Assembly (NCBI GenBank): GCA_028277965.1
Contig: JANQFF010000196.1
Span: 1 to 35,747, forward strand
Length of the DNA stretch: 35,747 bases
Origin: Pseudomonadales bacterium
Lineage (GTDB): Bacteria; Pseudomonadota; Gammaproteobacteria; Pseudomonadales; Azotimanducaceae
Direction: 5' to 3'
Positions 25,697 to 34,690 of this stretch are shown piece after piece. The notes beneath the pieces were generated by a model that ran no database searches, was not told the DNA's origin, and saw only the letters and a program-made list of their open reading frames with translations. Position numbers and translations under genes: made by a program. Every line of letters starts with the position of its first letter. Position 1 is the first letter of the stretch.

Positions 25697-25957
25697 AGAT
25701 CGCTAAAGTCGCTCCTACAATGTCAGCAAGATCTCCCTACCTCTGTAGGAGCGGCTTGAAGGCACCTCTAATAACCTCTTCAAAGCTCAGGCTTTCCCGG
25801 ATGTTTCGCAGCAAGGCGCGTGCCGCAGGGGCTGTAGCTGTGTTAGGCTTCTTGCCAATGGGACCCGCCATTACCTGCGAAGCCTGCCTTGCTACTGTCC
25901 CCGCAGCACTCGCGCTGAGCACCGAATAGGTTTTTAGAGGTGCCTTTTAGCCGCGAT
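25697..25957. repeat. REP inverted pair interrupted by a MITE-like insertion
   Basis: A minus-oriented REP unit at 25697-25719 (TGTAGGAGCGACTTTAGCGA on the minus strand) is followed by a plus unit whose left half, CTGTAGGAGCGGCTT (25743-25757), is separated from its right half, AGCCGCGAT (25949-25957), by the 188-bp element described separately. The right half ends at the stop codon of the Lrp-type gene. Confidence 0.65.
25759..25946. mobile_element. 188-bp MITE-like element with 19-bp terminal inverted repeats
   Basis: AAGGCACCTCTAATAACCT (25759-25777) and AGGTTTTTAGAGGTGCCTT (25928-25946) are inverted repeats matching in 18 of 19 positions. The interior shows no recognisable transposase; short open frames cross it on both strands but match nothing I know. 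Size, terminal repeats and insertion in the centre of a REP palindrome fit a non-autonomous IS derivative. No clean target duplication can be seen. Its parental IS, if any, is not in this window. A junction with the same end and REP half occurs at 4369-4391. Confidence 0.6.
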
Positions 25958-26439
25958 CAGTTTTCCAGCGGCATCGCCGCCAGCGGATACTCCGTTGTGT
26001 ATTTCACCTGTCTCAAGGCAAACGTACTGCTCAGATTGGCTACACCCGGCAGTTTGATGAGCGTGTGTTTGAGAAGATGTTCGTAAGCACTTACATCGCC
26101 TACGACTACCCTGAGCAGGAAGTCTCTGTCACCTGAGACGGTATAACACTCGACAATCTCCGGGATATCCTGAACAGAGTTTTCAAACAGGGTCAGCCCG
26201 TCGTCCTCATGGTTTTTCAGGGTGACGTGGACAAATACGTTGACGGCTAGATGCAGACTTTCAGCGTCGAGCAGCGTCACTTTCTTGCGAATGACACCTT
26301 CCTCCTCCAGCTTTTTGACCCGGCGCCAGCAAGGCGTGTGAGACAACCCAACCTTTTCTCCCAGGTCCTGCATGGATATTTCCGCATCCTGCTGGAGTTC
26401 GCGCAGAATCTTGATATCGAACGTGTCGAGTGATTTCAT
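25957..26439 (-). CDS. Lrp/AsnC-family transcriptional regulator (second copy)
   Basis: 160 residues: MKSLDTFDIKILRELQQDA, then helix-turn-helix M-Q-D-L-G-E-K-V-G-L-S-H-T-P-C-W-R-R-V-K-K-L-E, then a RAM ligand domain with V-S-G-D-R-D-F-L-L-R-V near residue 105. Start ATG 26439. It is divergent from the fused 2-oxoacid oxidoreductase gene, and repeated ATCCTAAT motifs lie between the two, so it probably controls that gene in response to a branched-chain or aromatic amino acid (inference). It is clearly paralogous to, but distinct from, the regulator at 17342. Confidence 0.9.
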   Translation of the reverse strand: MKSLDTFDIKILRELQQDAEISMQDLGEKVGLSHTPCWRRVKKLEEEGVIRKKVTLLDAESLHLAVNVFVHVTLKNHEDDGLTLFENSVQDIPEIVECYTVSGDRDFLLRVVVGDVSAYEHLLKHTLIKLPGVANLSSTFALRQVKYTTEYPLAAMPLEN

Positions 26440-26516
26440 CCTAATATGGCCTCAAGTTCCACAAATATTTATCCTAATTGGCGGTATTAGAGCAAATTTG
26501 ACAATCAGATCCTAGT
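26438..26516. promoter_or_regulatory. Iterated ATCCTAAT motifs, candidate Lrp-family binding region
   Basis: ATCCTAAT at 26438-26445 and 26471-26478 and ATCCTAGT at 26509-26516 are spaced 33 and 38 bp apart, roughly three helical turns. The middle copy is also half of an inverted repeat, CTAAT-N7-ATTAG (26474-26490). The first copy abuts the regulator's start codon. Lrp-family octamers commonly wrap DNA over such phased sites. Confidence 0.4.
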
Positions 26517-26561
26517 CGGAAAACCGTACTCTTTCGTTTGTGCTCATAGAGGCGAAACGGC

Positions 26562-29500
26562 ATGAACGCAGGCGTCAAAGCGGCAGAAATCAAAGCAGCA
26601 GAGATTAAGAAGAAAATCGAGTCGTTTTCTCTGGATGACCGTTACACCTCAGACGGCATTGTTCTGGTGAGTGGTATCCAGGCACTGGTGCGGGCGCTCC
26701 AGGACCGCGCCCGGCTGGATCTCCTGCAGGACCTTCATACAGGGGGATTTGTATCGGGCTACCGCGGCTCACCGTTAGGTGGCCTCGATGAAGAACTCTG
26801 GGCGCAAGCCCAGCGTCTTGAAGATCTCAATATTCATTTCCAACCCGGTGTCAACGAAGACCTGGCCGCCACCGCCGTCTGGGGTTCACAGCAGGTGGGC
26901 CTGCACCAGGGGGCACAGGTGGATGGGGTGTTTGGCCTCTGGTACGGGAAAGCCCCGGGCCTCGACCGTTCCTGTGATGCCATCCGTCATGCAAATGCCT
27001 GGGGAACATCGCCTTCGGGGGGTGTGCTTCTGGTTGTCGGTGACGATCCTGCAGCCAAGTCGTCCAGCCTTGCAACCCAGAGCGAGTTTGCCCTCATGGA
27101 CATGCAGGTGCCCGTGCTTGCACCCGCGGATGTCCAGGACGTGCTCGACTTTGCCATCCGCGGCTGGGAAATGTCGCGTCACGCCGGGGTCTGGGTTGGG
27201 CTGAAAGCCCTTGCGGACCATATGGACAGCGCTGCGACGATAGACGCTGACCTGGGCAGGTATCCGGCACTTGCTCTGTCCGCACAGGACAATGTTTCCA
27301 TCCGACGCGAAGACACACCAGTTGCGCAGGAAGAACGCCTGATCCTGGAGAAAATGCCTGCGGTACTGGAGTTTGCGGCGGCAGCAGGCATCAACCGGCA
27401 AGTTGGCGCCAGTGGCAAGGCAGAGCTGGGTATCGTTGCTGCAGGTAAAGCCTACCGGGATCTGCGGGAAGCATGTGTTCACCTGGGACTCGAAACCGAA
27501 CAGGATATCGCCGCTGCAGGCATCCGCATCTTTAAACTGGGGATGACCTGGCCGCTCGACACATCTGAGATCCTGGATTTTGCCCGAGCGTCACAAGCGT
27601 TGCTGATCCTTGAGGAAAAACGGCCCTTTGTTGAGCCACAGATCAAGGACATCCTTTACGGCAACGCGGATGTACCCTTATATGGGAAGCGTGAATGCGG
27701 GCTGTCTTCGACAGGAACGCTGCAGGTACACGATGTGGTACGCGTGTTGTGCGAAAAGCTGGAGATGGCACCCCCACCGATGCTCGAGCAGCATGAGACC
27801 AGTCTGCACGTTATTGCCGATGCCTGTGCGCCGTCACGGCAGGAGCGCACGCCACTCTTCTGTGCCGGTTGTCCCCACAACACATCGACACGGGTGCCGG
27901 AAGGCAGCCGGGCGACAGCCGGAATTGGGTGTCACTACATGGTGCAGTGGATGGATCGCGACACAGACAGCTGTACCCATATGGGGGGTGAAGGCGTGAC
28001 CTGGGTGGGTGAGTCGCTCTTCACCGACGAGCCTCACATTTTTGCGAACCTTGGTGACGGGACGTATTTCCACTCGGGGATCCTTGCGATTCGCCAGGCT
28101 GTCGCCGCTGGCGTGAATATCACTTACAAAGTCCTTTATAACGATGCGGTTGCGATGACGGGTGGTCAGCCCACGGACGGGGACCTCTCAGTTGCCCGGA
28201 TGATTGCCCAACTCCGCGCTGAGGGTGTTGAACGGATTGTAGTCGTCAGCGACGAACCGGAAGCGGTACAGACCGGGGCCGGTGATATTGACGTTTTCCA
28301 TCGGGAGAAACTCGATAGCGTGCAGCGAACGCTGCGTGACGTGGCAGGGGTAACGGTGCTGATCTACCAGCAAACCTGCGCGACAGAACTCAGGCGCAGG
28401 CGCAAGCGCGGATTGGTGGCAGATGAGCGGCCGCGCGTATTCATTAACGAAGCTGTCTGCGACGGCTGTGGCGATTGTTCCGTCCAGTCCGGATGTGTTG
28501 CGGTTGAACCGGTGGTAACCGACCACGGTGTCAAGCGGCAGATCAACCAGACCAGCTGTAACAAGGACCTCAGCTGCGCCACCGGATTCTGTCCGGCCTT
28601 TGTGGAAGTTGAAGGCGAGCTTAAGAAGCCCATCGAAGCGGCGCTGAGTCTTGACGCTCTTCGAGAAAAGGCACCGCTACCTGAGACACGGAAAGATACA
28701 GCCAATATCCTGGTTACGGGCGTTGGCGGTACCGGCATCGTCACTTTGAGCGCTCTGCTTGCCGCAGCGGGCCGGATGGAAGGACGTGAGGTCAGGACGC
28801 TGGACATGACAGGTCTTGCTCAGAAAGGTGGTGCAGTGTTTGGTCACGTCCGGATTGGTGGCGGTTCGGAAGCGCTGCACTCGTCGCGGATTCCCGATGG
28901 GGAAGCGGATGTTCTGGTGGGTTGTGACCTGGTGTCTGCTGCCAGCAACGAATCGTTGGCTCTGATGTCCCCGACAACGCAAGCTGTCATCAACACGCAT
29001 GTCACGCCAACTGCTGACTTTGTCCTCAGCCAGTCTCACGATGTGAAGTTGCAGAAGCGCCTTAGCCGGGTGCGTAAACTCTGTGGTCGCGTTGATGGTT
29101 TACCAGCTGAAGACCAGGTTGCGCACCATCTGGGTGATGCTCAACAGGCCAACGTATACCTCCTTGGCTATGCCTGGCAGAAAGGAGGCATTCCCCTTAC
29201 GCTTGATTCAATTGAGTGGGCGATCGAACTGAACGGGGTTGCCGTCGAACGCAACCTCAAGGCATTCCATCTCGGCAGACTGGCTTCTATGGCACCTCGT
29301 TCGGAAGGAGCCGCAGCAACCGGAACTGAAGACGTGGATTCGCTTGTTGAAACCAACAAGCAGTACCTGACGGCCTACCACAACACAGAACTCGCAGAGC
29401 GCTACGATGCGATGGTGAAGCGCGTGGCGGAAAGCGAACAGGCAGTTCGAAAAGGCAGCGAACGTCTGACGAATGCGGTTGCGAGAAGCTATTTCAAGGT

Positions 29501-29993
29501 GCTTGCCGTCAAAGACGAATATGAAGTTGCCCGGCTGTATTCAGCGCGCGAGTTCCGGGCCAGTATCGATGGTCAGTTTGCGGAGGATGCCCGCCTCACA
29601 TACCTCCTGGCCCCGCCTCTGCTTGGAAACAGGAAACGCAGATTTGGTGGCTGGATGAGACATGCGTTCAGCGCGCTTGCAGCTTGCCGGAAGGTTCGCA
29701 ACACCTGGATGGATCCTTTCCGGTTTACCGGAGAACGCAAACGTTCGATGCACCTGATTGACCATTTTGAGGAAGTCATTGAGCGTCTGCTCGACGGTCT
29801 CAATCTGCAGAATCTCAGTATTGCGGTGGAGATTGCGAAGCTACCTCTGAAGATGCGCGGGTTTGGTCACGTCAAAGAGCGTCAGGTCGACGAGGCGCTG
29901 GAAACAGAACGCCAGCTGTTCAATGAATTTACCAGCCCCCCTGAACCCGTCACCGTTTTTGACCCGAAAGTGAAACTGCACGACGCTGCCTGA
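26562..29993 (+). CDS. Fused indolepyruvate ferredoxin oxidoreductase-type 2-oxoacid oxidoreductase
   Basis: 1143 residues, the size of the single-chain proteobacterial IOR family. In order: a pyrimidine-binding/alpha region (~30-420, with GYRGSPLGGLDEELW), a TPP diphosphate domain with FCAGCPHNTSTR and GDGTYFHSG plus NDAVAMTGGQ around residues 440-530, a Cys cluster region near 630-670 (CDGCGDCSVQSGC, then C-N-K-D-L-S-C-A-T-G-F-C-P) for an iron-sulphur cluster, and a gamma domain starting NILVTGVGGTGIVTL near 716. It oxidatively decarboxylates aryl- or branched-chain 2-oxoacids to acyl-CoA and reduces ferredoxin. The gene downstream is isovaleryl-CoA dehydrogenase, which suggests 4-methyl-2-oxopentanoate as one substrate. 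The N terminus carries a small K-A-A-E-I-K repeat. It is divergent from an Lrp-type regulator. Confidence 0.9.
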   Translation: MNAGVKAAEIKAAEIKKKIESFSLDDRYTSDGIVLVSGIQALVRALQDRARLDLLQDLHTGGFVSGYRGSPLGGLDEELWAQAQRLEDLNIHFQPGVNEDLAATAVWGSQQVGLHQGAQVDGVFGLWYGKAPGLDRSCDAIRHANAWGTSPSGGVLLVVGDDPAAKSSSLATQSEFALMDMQVPVLAPADVQDVLDFAIRGWEMSRHAGVWVGLKALADHMDSAATIDADLGRYPALALSAQDNVSIRREDTPVAQEERLILEKMPAVLEFAAAAGINRQVGASGKAELGIVAAGKAYRDLREACVHLGLETEQDIAAAGIRIFKLGMTWPLDTSEILDFARASQALLILEEKRPFVEPQIKDILYGNADVPLYGKRECGLSSTGTLQVHDVVRVLCEKLEMAPPPMLEQHETSLHVIADACAPSRQERTPLFCAGCPHNTSTRVPEGSRATAGIGCHYMVQWMDRDTDSCTHMGGEGVTWVGESLFTDEPHIFANLGDGTYFHSGILAIRQAVAAGVNITYKVLYNDAVAMTGGQPTDGDLSVARMIAQLRAEGVERIVVVSDEPEAVQTGAGDIDVFHREKLDSVQRTLRDVAGVTVLIYQQTCATELRRRRKRGLVADERPRVFINEAVCDGCGDCSVQSGCVAVEPVVTDHGVKRQINQTSCNKDLSCATGFCPAFVEVEGELKKPIEAALSLDALREKAPLPETRKDTANILVTGVGGTGIVTLSALLAAAGRMEGREVRTLDMTGLAQKGGAVFGHVRIGGGSEALHSSRIPDGEADVLVGCDLVSAASNESLALMSPTTQAVINTHVTPTADFVLSQSHDVKLQKRLSRVRKLCGRVDGLPAEDQVAHHLGDAQQANVYLLGYAWQKGGIPLTLDSIEWAIELNGVAVERNLKAFHLGRLASMAPRSEGAAATGTEDVDSLVETNKQYLTAYHNTELAERYDAMVKRVAESEQAVRKGSERLTNAVARSYFKVLAVKDEYEVARLYSAREFRASIDGQFAEDARLTYLLAPPLLGNRKRRFGGWMRHAFSALAACRKVRNTWMDPFRFTGERKRSMHLIDHFEEVIERLLDGLNLQNLSIAVEIAKLPLKMRGFGHVKERQVDEALETERQLFNEFTSPPEPVTVFDPKVKLHDAA

Positions 29994-30062
29994 AAGAGCC
30001 AGGAGTGAGATAACACTGGCAGATGTCTTGTTATGATGTCGGCTCATTTTGGGACGACTGTA

Positions 30063-31232
30063 ATGAGCAACCTGCCGGACTTTGACTTTGGCCTTGGTGA
30101 AACTGTCGACATGCTGCGCGATAGTGTTGCGCAGTTTGCCAGCCAGGAAATAGCGCCCCGGGCTGCAGAAATTGACGCTGAAAACCTCTTTCCCAGGGAC
30201 CTCTGGACCGCGCTGGGGGAACTTGGCGTACACGGCATGACCATTGAAGAGCAGTACGGCGGGGTCAACCTCGGCTACCTCGCGCACACCGTGGTCATGG
30301 AAGAGATCAGCAGGGCGAGTGCATCGGTTGGCCTTTCTTACGGAGCACATTCGAATCTATGTGCTAATCAGATCCGTCGTTTCGGAAATGAAGATCAGAA
30401 GCAGGCCTACCTCCCGAAGCTGGTCAGCGGCGAGTTTCTGGGAGCGCTGGCGATGAGTGAGCCCAATGCCGGGTCTGACGTTGTCAGCCTGAAACTGCGC
30501 GCCGTGGAAGATGGCGATGACTATGTGCTGAACGGCACGAAGATGTGGATTACCAATGGACCGGGTGCGGATGTTCTGGTGGTGTATGCAACGGTAGACC
30601 CGGACGCAGGATCCCGCGGCATCACGGCATATCTCATCGAAAAAGACATGCCCGGGTTTACAACTGGTGTGAAGCTCGACAAGTTGGGTATGCGTGGCTC
30701 GGATACAGCGGAGCTTGTATTTGAAGACTGTCGCGTGCCGAAAACCCAGGTGCTGGGCGAAGTGGGTCAGGGTGTCAAAATCCTGATGAGCGGTCTGGAC
30801 TATGAGCGGGTTGTCCTCGCTGGCGGTCCGCTCGGCATCATGCGCAACTGTATGGACGTTGTGATGCCGTATGTACACGAGCGTGAACAGTTCGGCAGCT
30901 CAATTGGAGAATTCCAGCTGGTTCAGGGGAAGGTTGCGGACATGTACACGGTCATGAACGCCGCGCGCTCGTACGTTTACGCGGTTGCACGAGCATGTGA
31001 TAGCGATCGAACGACCCGTTTCGATGCGGCTGGCTGCATCCTGTACGCAGCGGAGCAGGCAACGCAGATTGCGCTGGATGCAGTGCAGCTCCTGGGCGGA
31101 AATGGGTACATCAATGACTATCCGACGGGCCGTCTTCTCAGGGATGCCAAGCTCTATGAGATTGGTGCCGGTACCAGCGAGATACGGCGGATGCTGATTG
31201 GTCGTGAGCTGTTCGACGCAACCTCTGCATAA
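30063..31232 (+). CDS. ivd: Isovaleryl-CoA dehydrogenase
   Basis: 389 residues from ATG 30063, which matches the usual N terminus (N-L-P-x-F-D-F-G-L-G-E); ATGs at 30033/30036 would add an unusual leader. It oxidises isovaleryl-CoA to 3-methylcrotonyl-CoA with FAD and electron-transfer flavoprotein. The diagnostic feature is the catalytic Glu in [16 protein letters not shown] (Glu248), the IVD-specific position; other acyl-CoA dehydrogenases use a C-terminal Glu. [16 protein letters not shown] and [13 protein letters not shown] are family motifs. It lies 69 bp after the fused oxidoreductase gene and feeds MCC encoded upstream. Equivalent to liuA. Confidence 0.92.
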   Translation: MSNLPDFDFGLGETVDMLRDSVAQFASQEIAPRAAEIDAENLFPRDLWTALGELGVHGMTIEEQYGGVNLGYLAHTVVMEEISRASASVGLSYGAHSNLCANQIRRFGNEDQKQAYLPKLVSGEFLGALAMSEPNAGSDVVSLKLRAVEDGDDYVLNGTKMWITNGPGADVLVVYATVDPDAGSRGITAYLIEKDMPGFTTGVKLDKLGMRGSDTAELVFEDCRVPKTQVLGEVGQGVKILMSGLDYERVVLAGGPLGIMRNCMDVVMPYVHEREQFGSSIGEFQLVQGKVADMYTVMNAARSYVYAVARACDSDRTTRFDAAGCILYAAEQATQIALDAVQLLGGNGYINDYPTGRLLRDAKLYEIGAGTSEIRRMLIGRELFDATSA

Positions 31233-31285
31233 AGCTATAATCCCGCGCCGATTCGCAACCCGTGGTCGTGAAGGAGAACAACAAA

Positions 31286-31714
31286 GTGATGCGACTTCCT
31301 ATAAGAGTCACACCAATTCGAATTGCGGTACTTGCCGTTCTGTGTGCCATCGGGGTACAGGCTGTTCCGCCTGGAACCGACGAGGAGATCTCAGCCCGGC
31401 TCGAGCCGTTTGGCACGGTGTGCAGGGCAGGTGACGATTGTGGTGCAGCAACCGCAAGTGCAGGTGGTGGCGGCACTTTGAGCGGACAGGAAGTTTACGA
31501 CCAGTTCTGTTTTGCCTGTCACGCAACCGGGGTAGGCGGTGCGCCGCTGCTCGGTGATGCGGATGCCTGGGCGGCTCGGATCGACAAGGGTATGGACGAA
31601 ATGGTCAACACCACCATCAACGGTCTCAATGCCATGCCGCCGAAAGGGACGTGCATGAACTGTTCGGATGCTGAGCTGGGTGACGCGGTCACCTATATGC
31701 TCGATCAGCTGTAG
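31286..31714 (+). CDS. Cytochrome c5-family protein
   Basis: 142 residues from GTG 31286 (AAGGAG nine bases upstream); ATG 31289 is the adjacent alternative. A signal or anchor helix lies at ~8-28 (IRIAVLAVLCAIGVQAV). The haem motif is QFCFACHATGVGGAPLLGD, and the downstream GLNAMPPKGTCMNCSDAEL provides the axial Met and the extra C-x-x-C disulphide that is diagnostic of cytochrome c5. It is a periplasmic electron carrier. The low-complexity G-A-A-T-A-S-A-G-G-G-G linker separates the anchor part from the haem domain. Its TAG stop abuts the convergent comM stop exactly. Confidence 0.88.
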   Translation: MMRLPIRVTPIRIAVLAVLCAIGVQAVPPGTDEEISARLEPFGTVCRAGDDCGAATASAGGGGTLSGQEVYDQFCFACHATGVGGAPLLGDADAWAARIDKGMDEMVNTTINGLNAMPPKGTCMNCSDAELGDAVTYMLDQL

Positions 31715-33220
31715 CTAGACCCCGTTCTCCCAGTCCAGCGCTCTGTATGAGAGTGCTTCCATCACATGTTCCATGCGGATGATCCTGGACTGCTCCAGAT
31801 CAGCAATGGTTCTGGCGATACGCCAGGTTTTGTGAAAACTGCGTGCTGAAAGCCTGTAGCGATCGATTGCTTTTTTCAGGAACCCCTCGTCCACGTCTGC
31901 CTGCCGCTGTTCTTTTTCGAGGTGCTTTCCCGCAAGCGCGGCGTTGAGGTCCCGCTGGCGATGCAGCTGTCGCTGACGGCACTCGATGACAATCTCCCGG
32001 CTACCGGGAAAGGTGTCCCGGCCCGAACCGGGATTGGTGAGCATCCCGGGAGGCAGTTCAGGCACGCTGACGTGAAGGTCGATCCGGTCGAGGAGCGGAC
32101 CTGATATACGGCTCTGGTACCGTTTGACGTCCCCCGGTGTGCAACGGCAGGCGGTTTCCGTACAACGCCGACCGGCGGGACAGGGATTCATTGCCGCAAT
32201 GAGTTGAAAACGACAGGGGAAATTCACCTTGTAGTTGGCGCGGGCGATGACAGCTTTGCCCGTCTCGATCGGTTCCCGCAGCAGATTCAGGGCTGCCGGT
32301 TTGAAGTGAGGCAGCTCATCGAGAAAAAGAACCCCGTGATGAGCAAGCGAGGCTTCACCCGGAACCGGGGTGGATCCTCCTCCAATGAGAGCAACCGGGC
32401 TTGCGCTATGGTGGGGGTCGCGAAATGGGGGCAGGGTGTAGTCATCACGGTCCTGGCCGATGGCTGAATAGATTGCGGCCACTTCGATCAGGCGATCTCC
32501 CTCCAGAGGAGGAAGAAGGTCGCATATACGACGCGCCAGCAACGTTTTGCCGGTGCCCGGTGGCCCGACCATCAACAGATGATGGCCGCCCGCTGCTGCG
32601 ATGGTGAGCGCGCGCTTGGCGGCCTCCTGACCAAGGATTGGATTGCGATCCGTCAGCGTTTTGACTTTTGCAGCTGGTGCAGGGGGTGCAGGGAGTGTGT
32701 GGCTGCCGGTCAGGCTTTCGACAACCTCTCGGAGATCGCGTGCTGTTGTCACGTTGCTCTCCGGAACCAGACCACCTTCTGCCGAGTTGGCTGTCGGGAT
32801 CACCAGGCGCCTCCCGGCGCGCTGACACGCAAGGACACTCGATAGGATCCCCGGCACTTTGCGCAGGTGTCCAAAGAGGCTGAGCTCTCCGATGAACTCG
32901 GTATCTTCCAGGCCCGACAGGGACATGTTGTGAGTTGCTATGAGAATACTGAGCGCTATCGGCAGATCCAGCCCCGTGCCGGCTTTGTGCAGATCTCCAG
33001 GGGCGAGATTAATCACCAGGTCCAGGTTCGACACCTCGAATCCACTGTTTTCGAGAGCGCTCTTGACGCGATCACGCGCTTCCCGAACCGCGCTCTGAGG
33101 TAATCCAACAATGGTTGTGCCGGGGAGGCTGGAACCAATATGGCACTCAACAGTGACGGGATGGGCGGTCAGGCCCAGCATCGACCGTCCATATACACGG
33201 GCAGGTGAAGGACCATTCAT
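31715..33220 (-). CDS. comM: ComM/YifB-family AAA+ Mg-chelatase-like ATPase
   Basis: 501 residues. The N-terminal domain begins ARVYGRSMLGLTAHPVTVE and continues TTIVGLPQSAVREARDRVKSA, typical of YifB/ComM. The AAA+ module has Walker A GPPGTGKT (219-226), Walker B in VLFLDELP, and a Cys-rich segment C-P-A-G-R-R-C-T-E-T-A-C-R-C followed by S-G-P-L-L-D-R-I-D. ComM is a hexameric helicase that promotes branch migration during natural transformation. Its neighbourhood with glnK and amtB is conserved in Pseudomonas-type genomes. It is divergent from the porin gene (238 bp between starts). Confidence 0.95.
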   Translation of the reverse strand: MNGPSPARVYGRSMLGLTAHPVTVECHIGSSLPGTTIVGLPQSAVREARDRVKSALENSGFEVSNLDLVINLAPGDLHKAGTGLDLPIALSILIATHNMSLSGLEDTEFIGELSLFGHLRKVPGILSSVLACQRAGRRLVIPTANSAEGGLVPESNVTTARDLREVVESLTGSHTLPAPPAPAAKVKTLTDRNPILGQEAAKRALTIAAAGGHHLLMVGPPGTGKTLLARRICDLLPPLEGDRLIEVAAIYSAIGQDRDDYTLPPFRDPHHSASPVALIGGGSTPVPGEASLAHHGVLFLDELPHFKPAALNLLREPIETGKAVIARANYKVNFPCRFQLIAAMNPCPAGRRCTETACRCTPGDVKRYQSRISGPLLDRIDLHVSVPELPPGMLTNPGSGRDTFPGSREIVIECRQRQLHRQRDLNAALAGKHLEKEQRQADVDEGFLKKAIDRYRLSARSFHKTWRIARTIADLEQSRIIRMEHVMEALSYRALDWENGV

Positions 33221-33308
33221 GGTGTGAAGCCTGCGTTCAGGTGTGATGACGGACCAGAGTCTGCTTCTTCATATTCATACGGATCGCGCCTCATATTGGT
33301 GCGCGAAA

Positions 33309-33325
33309 TGCTCCCTGTTGGTGCA
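33309..33325 (+). promoter_or_regulatory. NtrC-like enhancer site
   Basis: TGCTCC-N5-GGTGCA differs by one base from the NtrC consensus TGCACC-N5-GGTGCA. It lies about 97 bp upstream of the predicted sigma-54 start, a normal enhancer distance. A less regular candidate, CGCGCC-N7-GGTGCG, is at 33285-33303. Confidence 0.6.
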
Positions 33326-33386
33326 CAGGAATCACCCGCTGATGTGCGCAAAAACCCTAACCTGTTGAAATATCAGGAGAAACATT

Positions 33387-33403
33387 CTGGCACGGTAAGT
33401 GCA
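33387..33403 (+). promoter_or_regulatory. Sigma-54 (-24/-12) promoter of the porin-glnK-amtB unit
   Basis: CTGGCACGGTAAGTGCA fits YTGGCACGRNNNTTGCW except for one base (G for T before TGC). The invariant GG (33389-33390) and GC (33401-33402) are separated by exactly ten bases. Transcription should start near 33413, ~45 bp before the porin ATG. With the NtrC-like site upstream, this predicts induction under nitrogen limitation. The 238-bp comM-porin gap holds no convincing gene besides these sites. Confidence 0.7.
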
Positions 33404-33458
33404 CTAGCTACGGCGTACTGATTTGGTGCAACAACAACAACCGTTTAAGGGGTTTTAG

Positions 33459-34238
33459 ATGAAACTATTCAAGACACTTCTTCTATTGGCTGGCGCGGGG
33501 CTCTTTGGAGCTGCAACCGTACCGGCGATGGCAGCGGAGTTTTCCGGAAACGTCACGTACGCAAGTGACTACCGCTTCCGCGGGATTTCCCAGGGTGACC
33601 GCTCACCGGCCATTCAGGGTGGATTCGATCTCGAGACCGAAAGTGGTTTCTACATCGGTACCTGGGCGTCCAACGTAACGTTCTCAGGTGGCGTCATGGA
33701 ACTCGATGTCTACGGCGGCTTCGCTGGCGATTTCAACGAAAGCGTCGGTTACGACGTGGGTGTTCTCTACTACGGCTACCCGGAAGATGACTCGGTCGAT
33801 TTCGACGGCAGTGACCGGGATCTCGACTACTGGGAATTCTACGGCAGCCTCTCATTTGGCGATGCCACGGTTGGTCTGAACTACTCTCCCGACTACTTTT
33901 TCGAGACGGACTCGTTTATCTACCTGTACGGAGACTATTCATTCGCTCTGGGCGAAAACTGGTCGCTGGATCTGCACTACGGCATGAACATGTTTGATGA
34001 CGAAGATATCGGTGCGGATTTTGGTATCGGCCAGTGTCGCGCTTCGGGTCCGAGCGGCGCGTGTATAGACGGAACTGAAGACGACTACGCCGACTGGAGT
34101 ATCGGGTTGTCAACGTCCGCCATGGGTCTCGATTTCTCCCTGCAGTATGTAGATACAGACCTTGACGAAGACGACTGCTTCGGTGGAACGCAGCTCTGCG
34201 ACAGCACGGCCGTGTTTTCTATATCTAAAAGTCTCTGA
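33459..34238 (+). CDS. TIGR02001/TorF-type putative outer-membrane porin
   Basis: 259 residues with signal peptide MKLFKTLLLLAGAGLFGAATVPAMAAE. The mature protein is a run of amphipathic, aromatic-rich beta strands: F-S-G-N-V-T-Y-A-S-D-Y-R-F-R-G-I-S-Q-G near the start (the hallmark of the TIGR02001 family), F-Y-I-G-T-W-A-S-N-V, then alternating acidic loops, ending with the strand V-F-S-I-S-K-S-L. It is very acidic, suggesting a channel for cations such as ammonium or polyamines, which is inference. It is the first gene behind the sigma-54 promoter, ahead of glnK-amtB. Confidence 0.85.
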   Translation: MKLFKTLLLLAGAGLFGAATVPAMAAEFSGNVTYASDYRFRGISQGDRSPAIQGGFDLETESGFYIGTWASNVTFSGGVMELDVYGGFAGDFNESVGYDVGVLYYGYPEDDSVDFDGSDRDLDYWEFYGSLSFGDATVGLNYSPDYFFETDSFIYLYGDYSFALGENWSLDLHYGMNMFDDEDIGADFGIGQCRASGPSGACIDGTEDDYADWSIGLSTSAMGLDFSLQYVDTDLDEDDCFGGTQLCDSTAVFSISKSL

Positions 34239-34304
34239 TTGTTACAGAATCGAAAGGATGCGTTTGTGTACATGATCTTCCACACCCATGTCGACGCTGT
34301 CCTT

Positions 34305-34673
<369 letters not shown>

Positions 34674-34690
34674 GCTAACCGGAGAAAATC

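Noticed and set aside
25720-25929. Short open frames on both strands across the 188-bp element
   Set aside because: They cross the repeat boundaries and terminal inverted repeats and match no transposase I recognise; better explained as MITE interior.
26498-26503. Perfect TTGACA before the oxidoreductase gene
   Set aside because: No acceptable -10 box at 16-18 bp spacing, so I do not call a promoter.
33224-33421. Open frame of 65 codons between comM and the porin gene
   Set aside because: No ribosome site, composition unlike neighbouring proteins, and it lies across the sigma-54 promoter and NtrC-like site.
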